Part shown: positions 1 through 9,400 of the stretch, piece after piece
Position numbering within the stretch: position 1 is the stretch's first letter
How the letters are laid out: every line of letters begins with the position of its first letter
NCBI GenBank assembly: GCA_964471475.1
Contig: CAYYFQ010000029.1
Span: 1-24,545, forward strand
Direction of reading: 5' to 3'
From: JAJNBD01 sp964471475
GTDB taxonomy: Bacteria; Pseudomonadota; Gammaproteobacteria; CAISUE01
Length of the DNA: 24,545 nt
The notes under the pieces: model-generated
The model's input: the letters and a program-made list of their open reading frames with translations, nothing else
The model's database searches: none
Told to the model about the DNA's origin: nothing
Translations under genes and position numbers: made by a program

Positions 1-1
1 G

Positions 2-21
2 ATGCCTGCCTACGCAGGCAT
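2..21. repeat. REP-like palindrome at the left edge
   Basis: An 8-bp perfect stem (ATGCCTGC/GCAGGCAT) surrounds the loop CTAC and is followed by TGACAAACTT. The layout of a palindrome with a short CTAC-like loop and a trailing TGACA resembles dispersed intergenic repeats common in gammaproteobacterial genomes. Only this copy is in the window, so its repeated nature is inferred from form. It could also act as a stem-loop at the end of a gene lying to the left. Confidence 0.5.
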
Positions 22-143
22 GACAAACTTAAAAAAACTTAGGGATACATCAGGTGATGCTCAGATATATAATCGTGCGCAGCATTTATAAGAGGCGCCC
101 TAAATAACACGATAAAGCGTAGAGTGTATCTTTTTGGGACGTA

Positions 144-416
144 TTAGAGACTTATTCTATTTCCATGTGCAATGGTATTAATCTCTTGCTCAACATGGTC
201 TGCAAAAAACTGGTGTTGGGGTGTACCTTCATCTCTTAAACTACGTATCTCAGCTTCGAGGAGCGGTAATTGTATGTTTAATTCTCCTCTCTGGTCAGGT
301 CGAGAACTATAGCTTTTTACCAGAGTTAATAAAATATTTATTCTAGTTACTCTCGCTATTAAAACAGGATTATCAGAAGGGAGTAGGGTGGCAGAGGAGA
401 AAATTGATATCGTCAT
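144..416 (-). CDS. Small hypothetical protein, 90 aa, behind a PmrA-type box
   Basis: I do not recognise a family for this 90-residue ORF. It starts with ATG at 416. A GGA about seven bases upstream could serve as a weak ribosome site. It has a moderately hydrophobic N-terminal third (about residues 1-32) without a clear signal peptide, and a charged, probably helical C-terminal half (about residues 45-85). The main support that it is a real gene is upstream: a TTAA-N2-TT-N2-aTTAA element on the same strand (470-484), then 23 nt, then TAAAAT (441-446), which puts transcription start shortly before the ATG. It lies alone between the left-edge palindrome and a divergently placed repeat. If the box is functional, this would be a small PmrA-controlled protein, possibly a secreted effector; that is inference. 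A chance ORF of this size is possible. Confidence 0.5.
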   Translation of the reverse strand: MTISIFSSATLLPSDNPVLIARVTRINILLTLVKSYSSRPDQRGELNIQLPLLEAEIRSLRDEGTPQHQFFADHVEQEINTIAHGNRISL

Positions 417-440
417 TGTTATTCCAAAGTTATTTTTATT

Positions 441-485
441 ATTTTAGTTTTCATTGTAACAAAAAATTATTAATAGAAGCTTAAA
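441..485 (-). promoter_or_regulatory. PmrA-type box and -10 for the 90-aa gene
   Basis: Read on the minus strand from 485, the sequence is tTTAAGCTTCTATTAA. This matches all ten core bases of the PmrA element cTTAA-N2-TT-N2-cTTAA known from Coxiella and Legionella effector promoters; the two flanking c positions are t and a. A TAAAAT hexamer (441-446) follows after 23 nt, nearly the same spacing as in the promoter at 3346-3390. The consensus is quoted from knowledge of the family; binding has not been shown here. Confidence 0.5.
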
Positions 486-534
486 GAGCCGCAAAAAGGA
501 AATGAGTGATCTTTCATCAACTTTTTTTGTACGT

Positions 535-540
535 TATACT
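535..540 (+). promoter_or_regulatory. Possible -10 (TATACT) upstream of the LOG gene
   Basis: TATACT lies about 150 bases before the LOG start, with no convincing -35 hexamer (TTTCAT at 512-517 gives 17-nt spacing but a poor match). Transcription from here would run through the repeat at 571-666. The rest of the 417-687 gap holds the minus-strand PmrA-type box and that repeat. Confidence 0.25.
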
Positions 541-570
541 AGAGCGCTAGTCAATTATATGTTAGGCAAG

Positions 571-666
571 GCGCAAGCTTGCGCGTCGAAGGAGTGTGCA
601 TAGACGTACATGACCGCAGAGGAGCGAGTTTGCAACCCCGTATAAAGCTAAGTGGGTCGTGCTATA
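571..666 (+). repeat. Dispersed repeat, copy A, with palindrome and extended -10
   Basis: The element contains a 14-bp perfect palindrome GCGCAAGCTTGCGC (571-584), a small imperfect hairpin around 595-610, and a right part (622-666) that recurs on the minus strand at 24364-24404. Aligned, the two copies agree at 35 of 41 positions, with a 4-nt insertion (AGCT, 646-649) in this copy. Its right end is TGC-TATACA (660-668), an extended -10-like motif whose last base is 20 nt before the ATG at 688. The left boundary is uncertain. Confidence 0.6.
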
Positions 667-687
667 CATCGATTAAAAGAGGGAAAG

Positions 688-1266
688 ATGATGAAAGTGA
701 TTAAAAGATTGGCAGTTTTTTGCGGAGCTGCTAAAGGAAATTCACCTCAGTTTATAGATGCAGCACAAGCATTCGGTGAAGCATTATGCAAGCGCCATAT
801 TGGTCTAGTTTTTGGGGGTAGTAAATTAGGAGTGATGGGTGTTATCTCGGACGTGATGTTAAATCAAGGAGCTGAAGTGATTGGCGTGATGCCTAAGTTT
901 TTATTCAACAAAGAAATTATGCGTGGCGATTTGACTGCCGCCCACTTGGTAGAATCTTTACATGATCGCAAAGTGTTGATGGGCGATTTAGCTGACGGTT
1001 TTGTGATGTTACCAGGAGGTATTGGAACACTCGAAGAATTTTTTGAAATATTTTCGAGCGCTCAGTTAGGATTTCATCGGAAGCCCTGTGGTATTTTAAA
1101 TGTGGATGGTTATTTTGACGAAATGATTGCGTTTTTAACTAAAGCCCGTGACAGCGGATTTATCGCGCCAAAAATGCATCAAATGATGATAGTGGCGAAC
1201 ACTCCCGAGGAACTTTTGGATGCTTTTTTTCTTTATGAAGCACCCAGTAAATCAAGGTGGGAATGA
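688..1266 (+). CDS. LOG-family cytokinin-riboside-monophosphate phosphoribohydrolase-like protein
   Basis: This is a Rossmann-fold protein of the LOG (lysine decarboxylase-like, TIGR00730) family. Members typically cleave nucleoside 5'-monophosphates to a free base and ribose 5-phosphate in the cytoplasm. Counting from the ATG at 688 (192 aa, the usual family length), it has the nucleotide-binding loop GGSKLGVMG (43-51), the conserved HDRK segment with Arg94, and the signature PGGIGTLEE (109-117), which carries the catalytic Glu. A longer frame with a GTG at 652 is open, but that GTG lies inside the dispersed repeat. The Met at 688 is preceded by AGAGGG at good spacing and opens the conserved KRLAVFCG strand, so I prefer 688. 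The gene stands alone on its strand, and its last 15 bases overlap the opposite-strand gene ending at 1252. In bacteria the physiological substrate is often unknown, and cytokinin production should not be assumed. Confidence 0.9.
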   Translation: MMKVIKRLAVFCGAAKGNSPQFIDAAQAFGEALCKRHIGLVFGGSKLGVMGVISDVMLNQGAEVIGVMPKFLFNKEIMRGDLTAAHLVESLHDRKVLMGDLADGFVMLPGGIGTLEEFFEIFSSAQLGFHRKPCGILNVDGYFDEMIAFLTKARDSGFIAPKMHQMMIVANTPEELLDAFFLYEAPSKSRWE

Positions 1267-3300
1267 AGGCACAGCTTCTTGAGGTTTTTTTTGCTGGCCA
1301 GATGATGTAGAGTGAGGTGCTGGGGTGAGTGCAGGTATTGTTGCTAGTACTGAAGAGTATGTCGCCTCAACCTCGACGGCACGAGTAACAGGCGAAGGCG
1401 CACAACAAATGGAACGAAGGGCCGCCCAGCTGGGGGTCTTAAGTTCTGTTGGAGAAACTAACGCGATAATTGCTTTTGCATACCATTGTGCTTGCTTGCC
1501 AAAATGAAAGTCTGAAAGTCGCGCTAACAATATTTCACCTAATGTTTTCATGAAAATTTCGCGTGTATCCTGGTCGTTCAAATCTCTGTGCAAAAAAGTA
1601 GCTAAGTTAGCAGACCGCTTTTCCTCACTCAAATAACTAACAGTGATTTCAACCAAATACTGTAATAACTCCTTTATCTTCGGATCAGCTGCATGAGGGA
1701 GAGAATCTTCATTAATCTCTGATAAATGAGGGCTGATCACTGCGTCTCGTCTGGCAAGAAGTCTAAGCTCTATAATGCTACATAATTGGTGCATACGGGA
1801 TGTGGCTGGAAATTTTTCAAATAGACTTTGAAGATAAGATAAATGCGGTGAGCCTAACGGAGAGCAATTTAATAAAGCACAGAGATTTTCAAATTCTTTT
1901 TTATGTAAGGTGTTAACAATTATTTCTAATAGTGTTGGCTGCAGTGTCGATACATAATCGATGGCTTGCACAATTAAGATAAATTGCTCTTTATGATAAT
2001 CTTCTCCTTGGTTGATTTGTTTATAGCTCACTAGGAGTTGTTGTATATCATCGACAATACGCAAATTTATTTGATTTTTTATGAACTGTTGTAATTCGCA
2101 GTAAGGAGCAAAAAACTCAACCAATTGATTACGAAACCAAGAGGTCACAGCGCGACTCATGGTTTTTTGTAACTCCATTAACTCCCAAAAATCTAATACT
2201 TTTATAGATAATGTGAATTGAGTTATATTGGTCGGCTGCGTTGCCCACGCCAAGAAAGTGGCGTGGGGAGTGATATCTTCTAGGACTACAGGGCTCCCAA
2301 ACTTTAGATGTAATTCATATTTCACTCTCTCCTGCTCCATTGTTGAAGGAGCACCCATGGTAACAGCTGCATGATGAAATTCCGTCAATGATAAATTACT
2401 GGGGAGGGAAAAGCGAAAATTAGCTACTGCTTCTGGATCTTCTTCTGCCCAACTATTAAAGCTTGTGATGTAGAGGGTGGTGGTCGTTTCTGGCATCTCA
2501 ACTGAAGTATCAATTATCTCAAAAAAATTCACTAAAGCTCTTTGTGCGTTTTCTTCTGCTAGCCATTCAGAAGATTGGTGTATGAGTGCGAATAAAATAA
2601 CTGATAAATTTTCGCGTGGGCAGCTGAATTGAGGTGTAGTCGGAAATTTTGGAAAGACAGCTTGAGCTAATCTACAAGCTAAGCGTGAGAGCCATTGACT
2701 GATAAAACGCTGCTTGTCGGATTCGCTTAAGTGGCTTAATACACTGAGATCGCTTTTTAATAAAATCGGTAATGAATAAAGAGATAATTGTTGAAGGAAA
2801 TTTAGAGGGTTCCTCTTCTCTATTTTCTCTAATAACTCGGGCCTTCGTTCTATCGCCATGACTAATATTTGAGGAGAAAGTGCAGTTAAAAAGTTAATGC
2901 AGACAGAGGCATCCCAATATTTTACAGGATTATCGCCCGCGAGGGCTCCTGTTTTTAACACTGCGATAAAAATTTCTTGTAATTTATTTTTTCGTTCGTT
3001 ATTGAGAGTGATAGCTGTCTCTACTTGTGCAGCTAAGCATAATAAAGGCAGTAATGAGCATTCAGGAGAATTTTTTAATGCAGTGCGAAAGTTTTTAATA
3101 CATGTTGTATCGTATTGATCAGGATGCTCTCCTATATTTTTTATTGTCCGTAAGAGGATGGATAAAGTCCTATTTTCAGCGGCATAGGAATGAATGAATG
3201 CTTCTAAAGCGGTGGCTGCTCTCTCTTGATCTTCCGTTTTCAAAAGTGTTTGAAAGCTAGAAAATAGATCGATGAGCTCTTGTTCTTGTTCGTTAAACAT
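1252..3300 (-). CDS. Large helical protein of unknown function, 682 aa
   Basis: I do not recognise a family. The 682-residue product is rich in Leu, Glu and Gln and reads as successive amphipathic helices from residue 1 to about 640, as in an alpha-solenoid. There are no membrane segments, signal peptide or nucleotide-binding motifs. The last ~37 residues are a flexible Pro/Ser/Gln-rich tail. The ATG at 3300 has no clear ribosome site. It is divergent from the giant SecA-like gene across 150 bases holding a PmrA-type box. On this strand the box half-sites keep TTAA-N6-cTTAA spacing but the central TT reads AA, and the nearest -10 (TCTAAT, 3313-3318) is 27 nt away, so co-regulation is possible but weaker. 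Its 3' end overlaps the LOG gene by 15 bases. Size, helical make-up and neighbourhood suit a secreted effector or a partner of the giant protein; both ideas are inference. Confidence 0.8.
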   Translation of the reverse strand: MFNEQEQELIDLFSSFQTLLKTEDQERAATALEAFIHSYAAENRTLSILLRTIKNIGEHPDQYDTTCIKNFRTALKNSPECSLLPLLCLAAQVETAITLNNERKNKLQEIFIAVLKTGALAGDNPVKYWDASVCINFLTALSPQILVMAIERRPELLEKIEKRNPLNFLQQLSLYSLPILLKSDLSVLSHLSESDKQRFISQWLSRLACRLAQAVFPKFPTTPQFSCPRENLSVILFALIHQSSEWLAEENAQRALVNFFEIIDTSVEMPETTTTLYITSFNSWAEEDPEAVANFRFSLPSNLSLTEFHHAAVTMGAPSTMEQERVKYELHLKFGSPVVLEDITPHATFLAWATQPTNITQFTLSIKVLDFWELMELQKTMSRAVTSWFRNQLVEFFAPYCELQQFIKNQINLRIVDDIQQLLVSYKQINQGEDYHKEQFILIVQAIDYVSTLQPTLLEIIVNTLHKKEFENLCALLNCSPLGSPHLSYLQSLFEKFPATSRMHQLCSIIELRLLARRDAVISPHLSEINEDSLPHAADPKIKELLQYLVEITVSYLSEEKRSANLATFLHRDLNDQDTREIFMKTLGEILLARLSDFHFGKQAQWYAKAIIALVSPTELKTPSWAALRSICCAPSPVTRAVEVEATYSSVLATIPALTPAPHSTSSGQQKKPQEAVPSFPP

Positions 3301-3345
3301 AATTATTTATCAATTAGAGTTTTTTGTTTACGATAGCAAAATAAG

Positions 3346-3390
3346 GTTAAGGTTTTCTTAAGGTATCTATTTTCAAACTCAGTATATAAT
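3346..3390 (+). promoter_or_regulatory. PmrA-type box and TATAAT promoter of the giant SecA-like gene
   Basis: The sequence gTTAAGGTTTTCTTAAG (3346-3362) fits the Coxiella/Legionella PmrA element cTTAA-N2-TT-N2-cTTAA at every core base and one of the two flanking c positions. It also fits the enterobacterial PmrA box YTTAAK-N5-YTTAAK except for its first base. A perfect TATAAT (3385-3390) follows after 22 nt, and no good -35 is present, as expected of a promoter that needs an activator at the -35 region. Predicted start is near 3397, giving a leader of about 54 nt that ends in AAGAGGT (3436-3442), 8 nt before the ATG. Confidence 0.65.
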
Positions 3391-3450
3391 GAAACCATAG
3401 TAAGTACGGCCCTTCTCCTTCAACCGCTTTTTCTCAAGAGGTTATTTTTT

Positions 3451-6400
3451 ATGTCTCTCTCGCCTCGTATCAATCAAGCTCTATTAAAACTTACTCGACA
3501 AATTGAAACAGCACGCTCTCCCATGGGTGTTTTTTCTCCCGACATATTCACGGTGCCGGATTTTCCTGAGGAGAGTAGCAATGATCACGCCAGTGGCAGT
3601 GGCAGTGGTAGCGGCAGCGGCAGTGGCAGTAGAGAGAATATGGAAGCAATATTCGAGAGTGTGGCGACCACGCTTGAAGTGGGTGCTGGTATAGAGCGAG
3701 ATGATTTTACAGCACTTTTGGAAAGTTTTGGAGGGCATGATGCAGAGTCCGATGAACATTTTGATGATTTTTGGAAAACTCATCAATCTTTATTACTTTC
3801 TAATAAACTCGCCGAACAATTTTTGACAGAATTTTCATCAACTGTTGATTGGAAAGAAGAAAATAATTCTTATCTTTTGTTAGCCGCTGAAAAATGGATG
3901 CAATCTCCTTTTTCTAAAGCGACGGATAAGATAGATACTCCTTTATGCTTTCCCGCTCGTTTGGCTTTTCAAGAAGAGGCTGATGTTCAGAAAGCTTCCT
4001 CTCATGAGCGAAATTTTTACGCTTTAGTTGAGGAAATGGGCTTGCCTTTTTTTCAACACTTACTTATCTGCTTAAGTGAACTCAGTGAAGATCACACCCC
4101 CCGTAGTTTTCCTTTTCAAGAAATTAAAGTGGCACTCCATTTAGCGCAAGATCCTAGTGGGCCCATTCAATTATTAGCGGATCACATAGGCGCATTGGCT
4201 TTAAATAAACTATTTTTAACGATAGATGCTTCCAAATTAGACGATGCAAGTTGGGAAAATTTAATCTATCAGGTGAAGGGCGCACCTTTACAAGAACTCA
4301 CGATTCGTTTTGAACCATTAACGGACGCCAATAAACCATACTTTGTGCAATTATTAACACGTATCAAAACATGGGTAGAGCAAGCACAAGCCACTTGCTT
4401 CTTTAATTTTCAATTTAGTACGGCTCCAGATTTTTTAATCAATAGTTTTGAGGCGGAAGCAGATTCAGATCCAGTACTTCGCCAATTATATGATGAGATT
4501 GATAATCAAGTGCTTATGAATCGTCGTACGTTATTTGTCACGACGCAAGCAGCTAATTTAGTCGCAGAAGAAGCGAGCGTCCCTCAGCTAGATGTAGAGG
4601 TGCAAGCACAACAACAAGAGCAGCAGCAACAGCAGCAGCAACAAGAACAGCAACAGCAGCGACAACAAAGAGGGCAACCCCTTTCTTTTTTACCTGACGA
4701 TCTGAATGCTGAAGATTTAATTTGTTATCAAGATTTAATCCAATTTCCTGATCTTCTTTTACCAGAATCTTTGGAAAACATTCGTAAAAAAGGCCGACTG
4801 TTAGAATTTTGGCAAACCTGTTTCGGGGGATTGCAACCTTATTATTTTAGGAAAGGAGAAAAAATCAGTAAGGAGAATGAATATATTGGATTAACAGAAG
4901 GAATTTACTATGTAACAAAAAAAGCCTTTGAAGTGGTGGCAAAATTTTGGCCTCAATTCTTAGGAGGGCCCAATCTTCAGAATTTACCGATACCCAAAGG
5001 ATTTGTTTTAAAAAAACGTGATGGCAAAGTCGTCTTAGATTTTAATCCCAATTTAGCATCCCAATCCACTGCCCCTGCGAACCCTTTTACAGTGTCATTA
5101 AAAGTACCTTTTGAAATGGAGAGAAAAATACGAGGGACAGGAGCGCAATATAATGCATGTGAAATAAATTTACCAGAGTTTTTACAAAACTTACAAGCCT
5201 ACCAAAAAGATAAAAATGCCCCGATTTCTGAAGAAACGCTGGTGACCCTCCAACAAAAATTTAAGCAATGCATGCGTGGGGCAGATCCAACGTATCCTCA
5301 CCTACTTGAGTCTTTTTTGCGTGCGCATCCCCAATTTTGTGAGAAATTAAGCGCTTATGGGCTTTATGGGCTTTATCCTATTTTAGAACAAACCGGTTGT
5401 GCAGGGTTAAAAATATTTGCGGATTTAAGAGAAGCAATGGCAACCCCAGTGAATATAACTATTAAAGGCCGTGTCTATAAATTTTCGTTGAAAAATAGTT
5501 TTGAGGCGCTTTTACATACTTCCTCTAATTGGTTAGAATTTATTCAATCCGAAAATGTCGAAATTTTTTCGCGCATCTTAGCTTTACCTCCCCATCAAAA
5601 ATCTTGGTGGTGTAGGTTAATGATTGGTCAAGCGCAAGCGATGAAAGATTGGGGTGCAGAAGGTTGTTTTAATTTAGCAGATGCTTTTACCGCATTTGAA
5701 GCTTTTATTCAACGTTTTCGAGAGATTACTCGTCAAGATTTACCGCCGGTATTAGTGTTAAATGCATTTGAGCAGCAGCAAGGGATTTTCATTGAAGGGA
5801 CTCCTGAGAGTAATACAGCATGTTTAAAAAATATTCCTTCTTTTTTAGAAAAATATTTAGCGGTGTTAGAAAGCACTGTTTGTGTACACCCAGAAGCACA
5901 GCCGCCTTATATTTCTTTTCCACAAGATTTCACTATCAATGGTGCACCTACTGCATTGGCAAATGGGTTTGTTTTTACAGCGCCTTGTATGAATCTTGTG
6001 GTGCCTAACCTGACTGAGAAAAGCTCATCCTTAAAATCGCCGGAAAAGCAAGCCAGGATTGATGATGAAGGGGGTATGGCTTCTGGTTCAGTAAAAATTT
6101 CTTTGGTATCTTTTATTCCAACTTTTTTAACCGAGGTTGCTACTTTACGTTCTTATTTATTGAAAGTCATAGAAGATCCTTCCAAGAAATTTTTATCAGA
6201 ATATTCCAGTTCTTCATGTATAGAAGCCGCTTATCGTTACATGGGTTTACAAATCGCTTCTCCTTTTGCTAAAGATTTAGTAGAGGATCAAGATTTCTAT
6301 ACAGAACCTACCATTTGGAATATTCAGCGTGTCATTGCGCAATTGTTTGAAAATGTTGCAGTCAAGATTCCAAGGGACGTTGATATGGCGGTTGTAAAGA

Positions 6401-9400
6401 ATATTTCCAAACTGCTTTTATTTACGATGGTGCTGACTACTCATGTGCAACCTAATTTAGCGTTGTCGCAAGAAGCGCTCCTACATAAATTAATAGAAAT
6501 ATGTGACTGGGCGCCTCCAATTATTTTATCTAGAATTTTAGCGGACTGCTTATTGATAGCGGTAGATGAGCCTCGGCTTAATTTTGATCAAGTATATGCT
6601 TTAATTTTTTTAGATGCGCAGATACACCGAATGTATGATGCTCCAGAAAAAGAAATGACAGACATCAAAGAATATATTAAAAAATATGGGCTGCTTTTTT
6701 GCGAAGCACTTATATATTATCACCACAAGCATATCATGCGAGAAGGGCAAGTCGCTCCTCCTTTGCCTTTGCCCATTAACGATTGGCTTTATTTTTTGAA
6801 GGCTGCGCATGAGGGCTTTGAATCTAGAAAAATTGCATTAAATAAAACTCAATTGCTTTTATTATTCCAAGTGATCGCTTCTTTAAATGCCGTTCAAGAC
6901 GAAGGGGATAATAGGGCTTGCGTAGAGGAATTATTGGTTTATTTAGAAGCAATAAGCTCCGCACAAGTCTCGACCTTAGAGCAAATTTTATTAGTGTTTA
7001 ATCGTATTGAGAGAAAAGAAGGTGAGATGCCATCGCTTAATGAATTTTTAGCTTTTGCCAAGAGACTGACTCCTGAAGAAGGACAGAAGGGGCCAACTTC
7101 GAAACAAATTTTAATTGAATTTACTGCGCAATTTCCTCATTGCAAATTAAGGCATGTGCCTGATGGCGAGAAAAATAAGGGGATTCCAGAAGATTTTTTA
7201 GAAGATTTGCGGCGTGAAGCAGAGTTTTTTAATAAGAATGTAGAGGAGCCGCCAGAAAGTTGTCCTGATTTTCTAAAGCCACTGGTTTGTAGCTTAGAAA
7301 AGATTGATTTAAAGCGATTGGAAAATGTAGAAAGCGCGTTTCCTTATTTTACATTTTATTGTCAAAGTGCGATTCGTAAAATAAATGAATTCGGTGAGAA
7401 TGGAGGGATGCGAGAAAAGATGATGGCGAAGCCTCTTATTTGGGGGATGAAACGTCAAATAGCGAAGATGATTTTGAAAATGGTCAAGGCTTATGTGGCG
7501 AAATTGCCAAAGGTGGTGGAAGTAAGTTTTCCTGATTCAAAAGAAACACAGGAAAAACTGTGCGCTATTCTTAATAAGCTTAGACCTCAATGGGCAGAAA
7601 ATTTTCCTGAAGAATTGATAGAGGAGGGTGGTGGTGAATCTTCCAATGCACCTCTAAGACGAAGTGTTTTAGATAATTTTAGTGATGCCAAAGAATTTGT
7701 GACGCAAGCGGAATTACTGATTCGGTTGAGCCAACAATTTAATAGGCGTTGGCCAAGGCAATTTCCTGAATTTTTAAAGAAATTGCAGGAAGCCAATATA
7801 AAAAATAAAGAAGGGGGTATTAAGCTTTTAGTGATGCTGCTCGCCCAAATTGATCAATGCTATCGAGATAAACGACGCATGCCGCTTAGCTTGCTGGATG
7901 ATTTATTTAAAGCGATCGAAAATAAACAATTAGCACCAGCGAAGCAGCGCGCTATCATGCAAGCTATGCAGTATCCCGTTCCTGTAGAACTGAAAAAAAT
8001 ATTTTTAGCACTCAGCTATCGGATTATTATTGAAGGATCGGAGGATTTGTGGGAAGCGTTAAAAAATCAAATGCAAACTTATCCTCATTGTTGCGCAGAA
8101 TATTTAGCACTTTATCAAAATGCTTCTGATATGAATCAGTTAGAAGCATTGATTGGCGCTAGTAGTGTCATGATGGATTATTTGAGTAGATTAAATCAAG
8201 TCAGCTGTGATCGTTTTATGCCAAGCGTTCCCCTTGCAGATTTAACACCACAAGCTTTTGTGGATCAAAAATTGCAGAAGACGTTTACCATTAAATGGTT
8301 TAAGTTATTTAGCAAACAACCTGTTTTACTCTTAAGCGTTCAAGATCGCTTGCAAGCATTAGATGCTCCTGAAAAAGCCACGTGGATATTAGCTGTAATG
8401 GCGCGTTTACTACATGAACAACATATGAATGAAGCGTCTTTGCTCGCGACTATTGAGGTGTTGGATAAATTTACTGCCAGACAGTTAAAACAATTATTAG
8501 AAGCGTGTTTGGTTTTTGAAGAACCCCCTAAATTAACTGTGCTTAGAGAACGGTTGGGAAATATTGATGCAAACGCTCATGATCAATTTGAAGCGTATCT
8601 TACTGAATTAAAAGAACGGCCTGCTGGGGGCGCTTCTCTCAACCGCGAGCAAGATTTTGAATTAGAAGGAAATCACGCAGAACAAACAATTGCAGGCATT
8701 AGGAACTGTCATTTAGGTCACCCCAAAGCTTTACTGCTTTCTCAGCAACGTACTTTATTAGAAGCCTATGAGCTTGTCAATCAATTAGGCTATCTATTGC
8801 CCTTAGATAACAATAAACCAGGCGGTGCTAAAGCACTGACATTGGTTGAGCTTCGAGCAGTGTTACGTGAATGTCGTGCCACTATTCAAAGAGAACTTGC
8901 AAAAGGAGATGCGCAAGATGTTGAGGTGAAAATAGGCGCTTATCTCACGGCGCTTGCGGTATTACGTGAAATCATGTGGCAAACCATCGGTCTCTTTCCT
9001 AATTCTACTCAAATTATAGTGGCCATTGCTCGCATTTTGACTGAGGGCTCTGTGCTATTTGGTGTTCCGACCGGTCAAGGTAAAACAGTGATTAGTGCGC
9101 TTTTTTCTGCTTTAGCTAATCTTGGAGGAGAAACGGCCAATTTTTGCTCCTCCAATGCTGATTTGGCGGAACGTGATTTGAAAGAAACGAAAGAATTTTT
9201 TGTGGGCGCTGGCTTATTAGTGAGTGAAAACATCATTACCGGCAACTCTACCATGGAAGAGTATAAGGTGGGCGGCATTAACTTTTCAAATATATCAGGG
9301 TTTGCTTTTTTTTATGCAAGACAAAAATTAGCGAATCTGCCATATCCCAAAGCAAGATGGGTAGTGGATGAACAAGATGCTGAGACCCTGGATAATCCTA

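Noticed and set aside
31..45. CTTAA-N5-CTTAG, looking like a third PmrA box
   Set aside because: Spacing is one base short, the central TT is missing and no correctly placed -10 or gene follows.
39..50. TTAGGGATACAT shared with the minus strand at 24495-24506
   Set aside because: The match is 12 bases only, and the right-hand copy lies inside an apparent coding frame, so it is probably chance rather than a terminal repeat of a mobile element.
3503..3694. Plus-strand and minus-strand ORFs overlapping the Ser-Gly tract
   Set aside because: These are frame shadows created by the repeat (alternating Val/Ala or Thr/Ala stretches) inside the much longer, well-supported giant gene.
5356..5376. Tandem 9-base duplication giving Tyr-Gly-Leu-Tyr-Gly-Leu-Tyr in the giant protein
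   Set aside because: It is real but short and in frame, with no sign of function or wider repetition.
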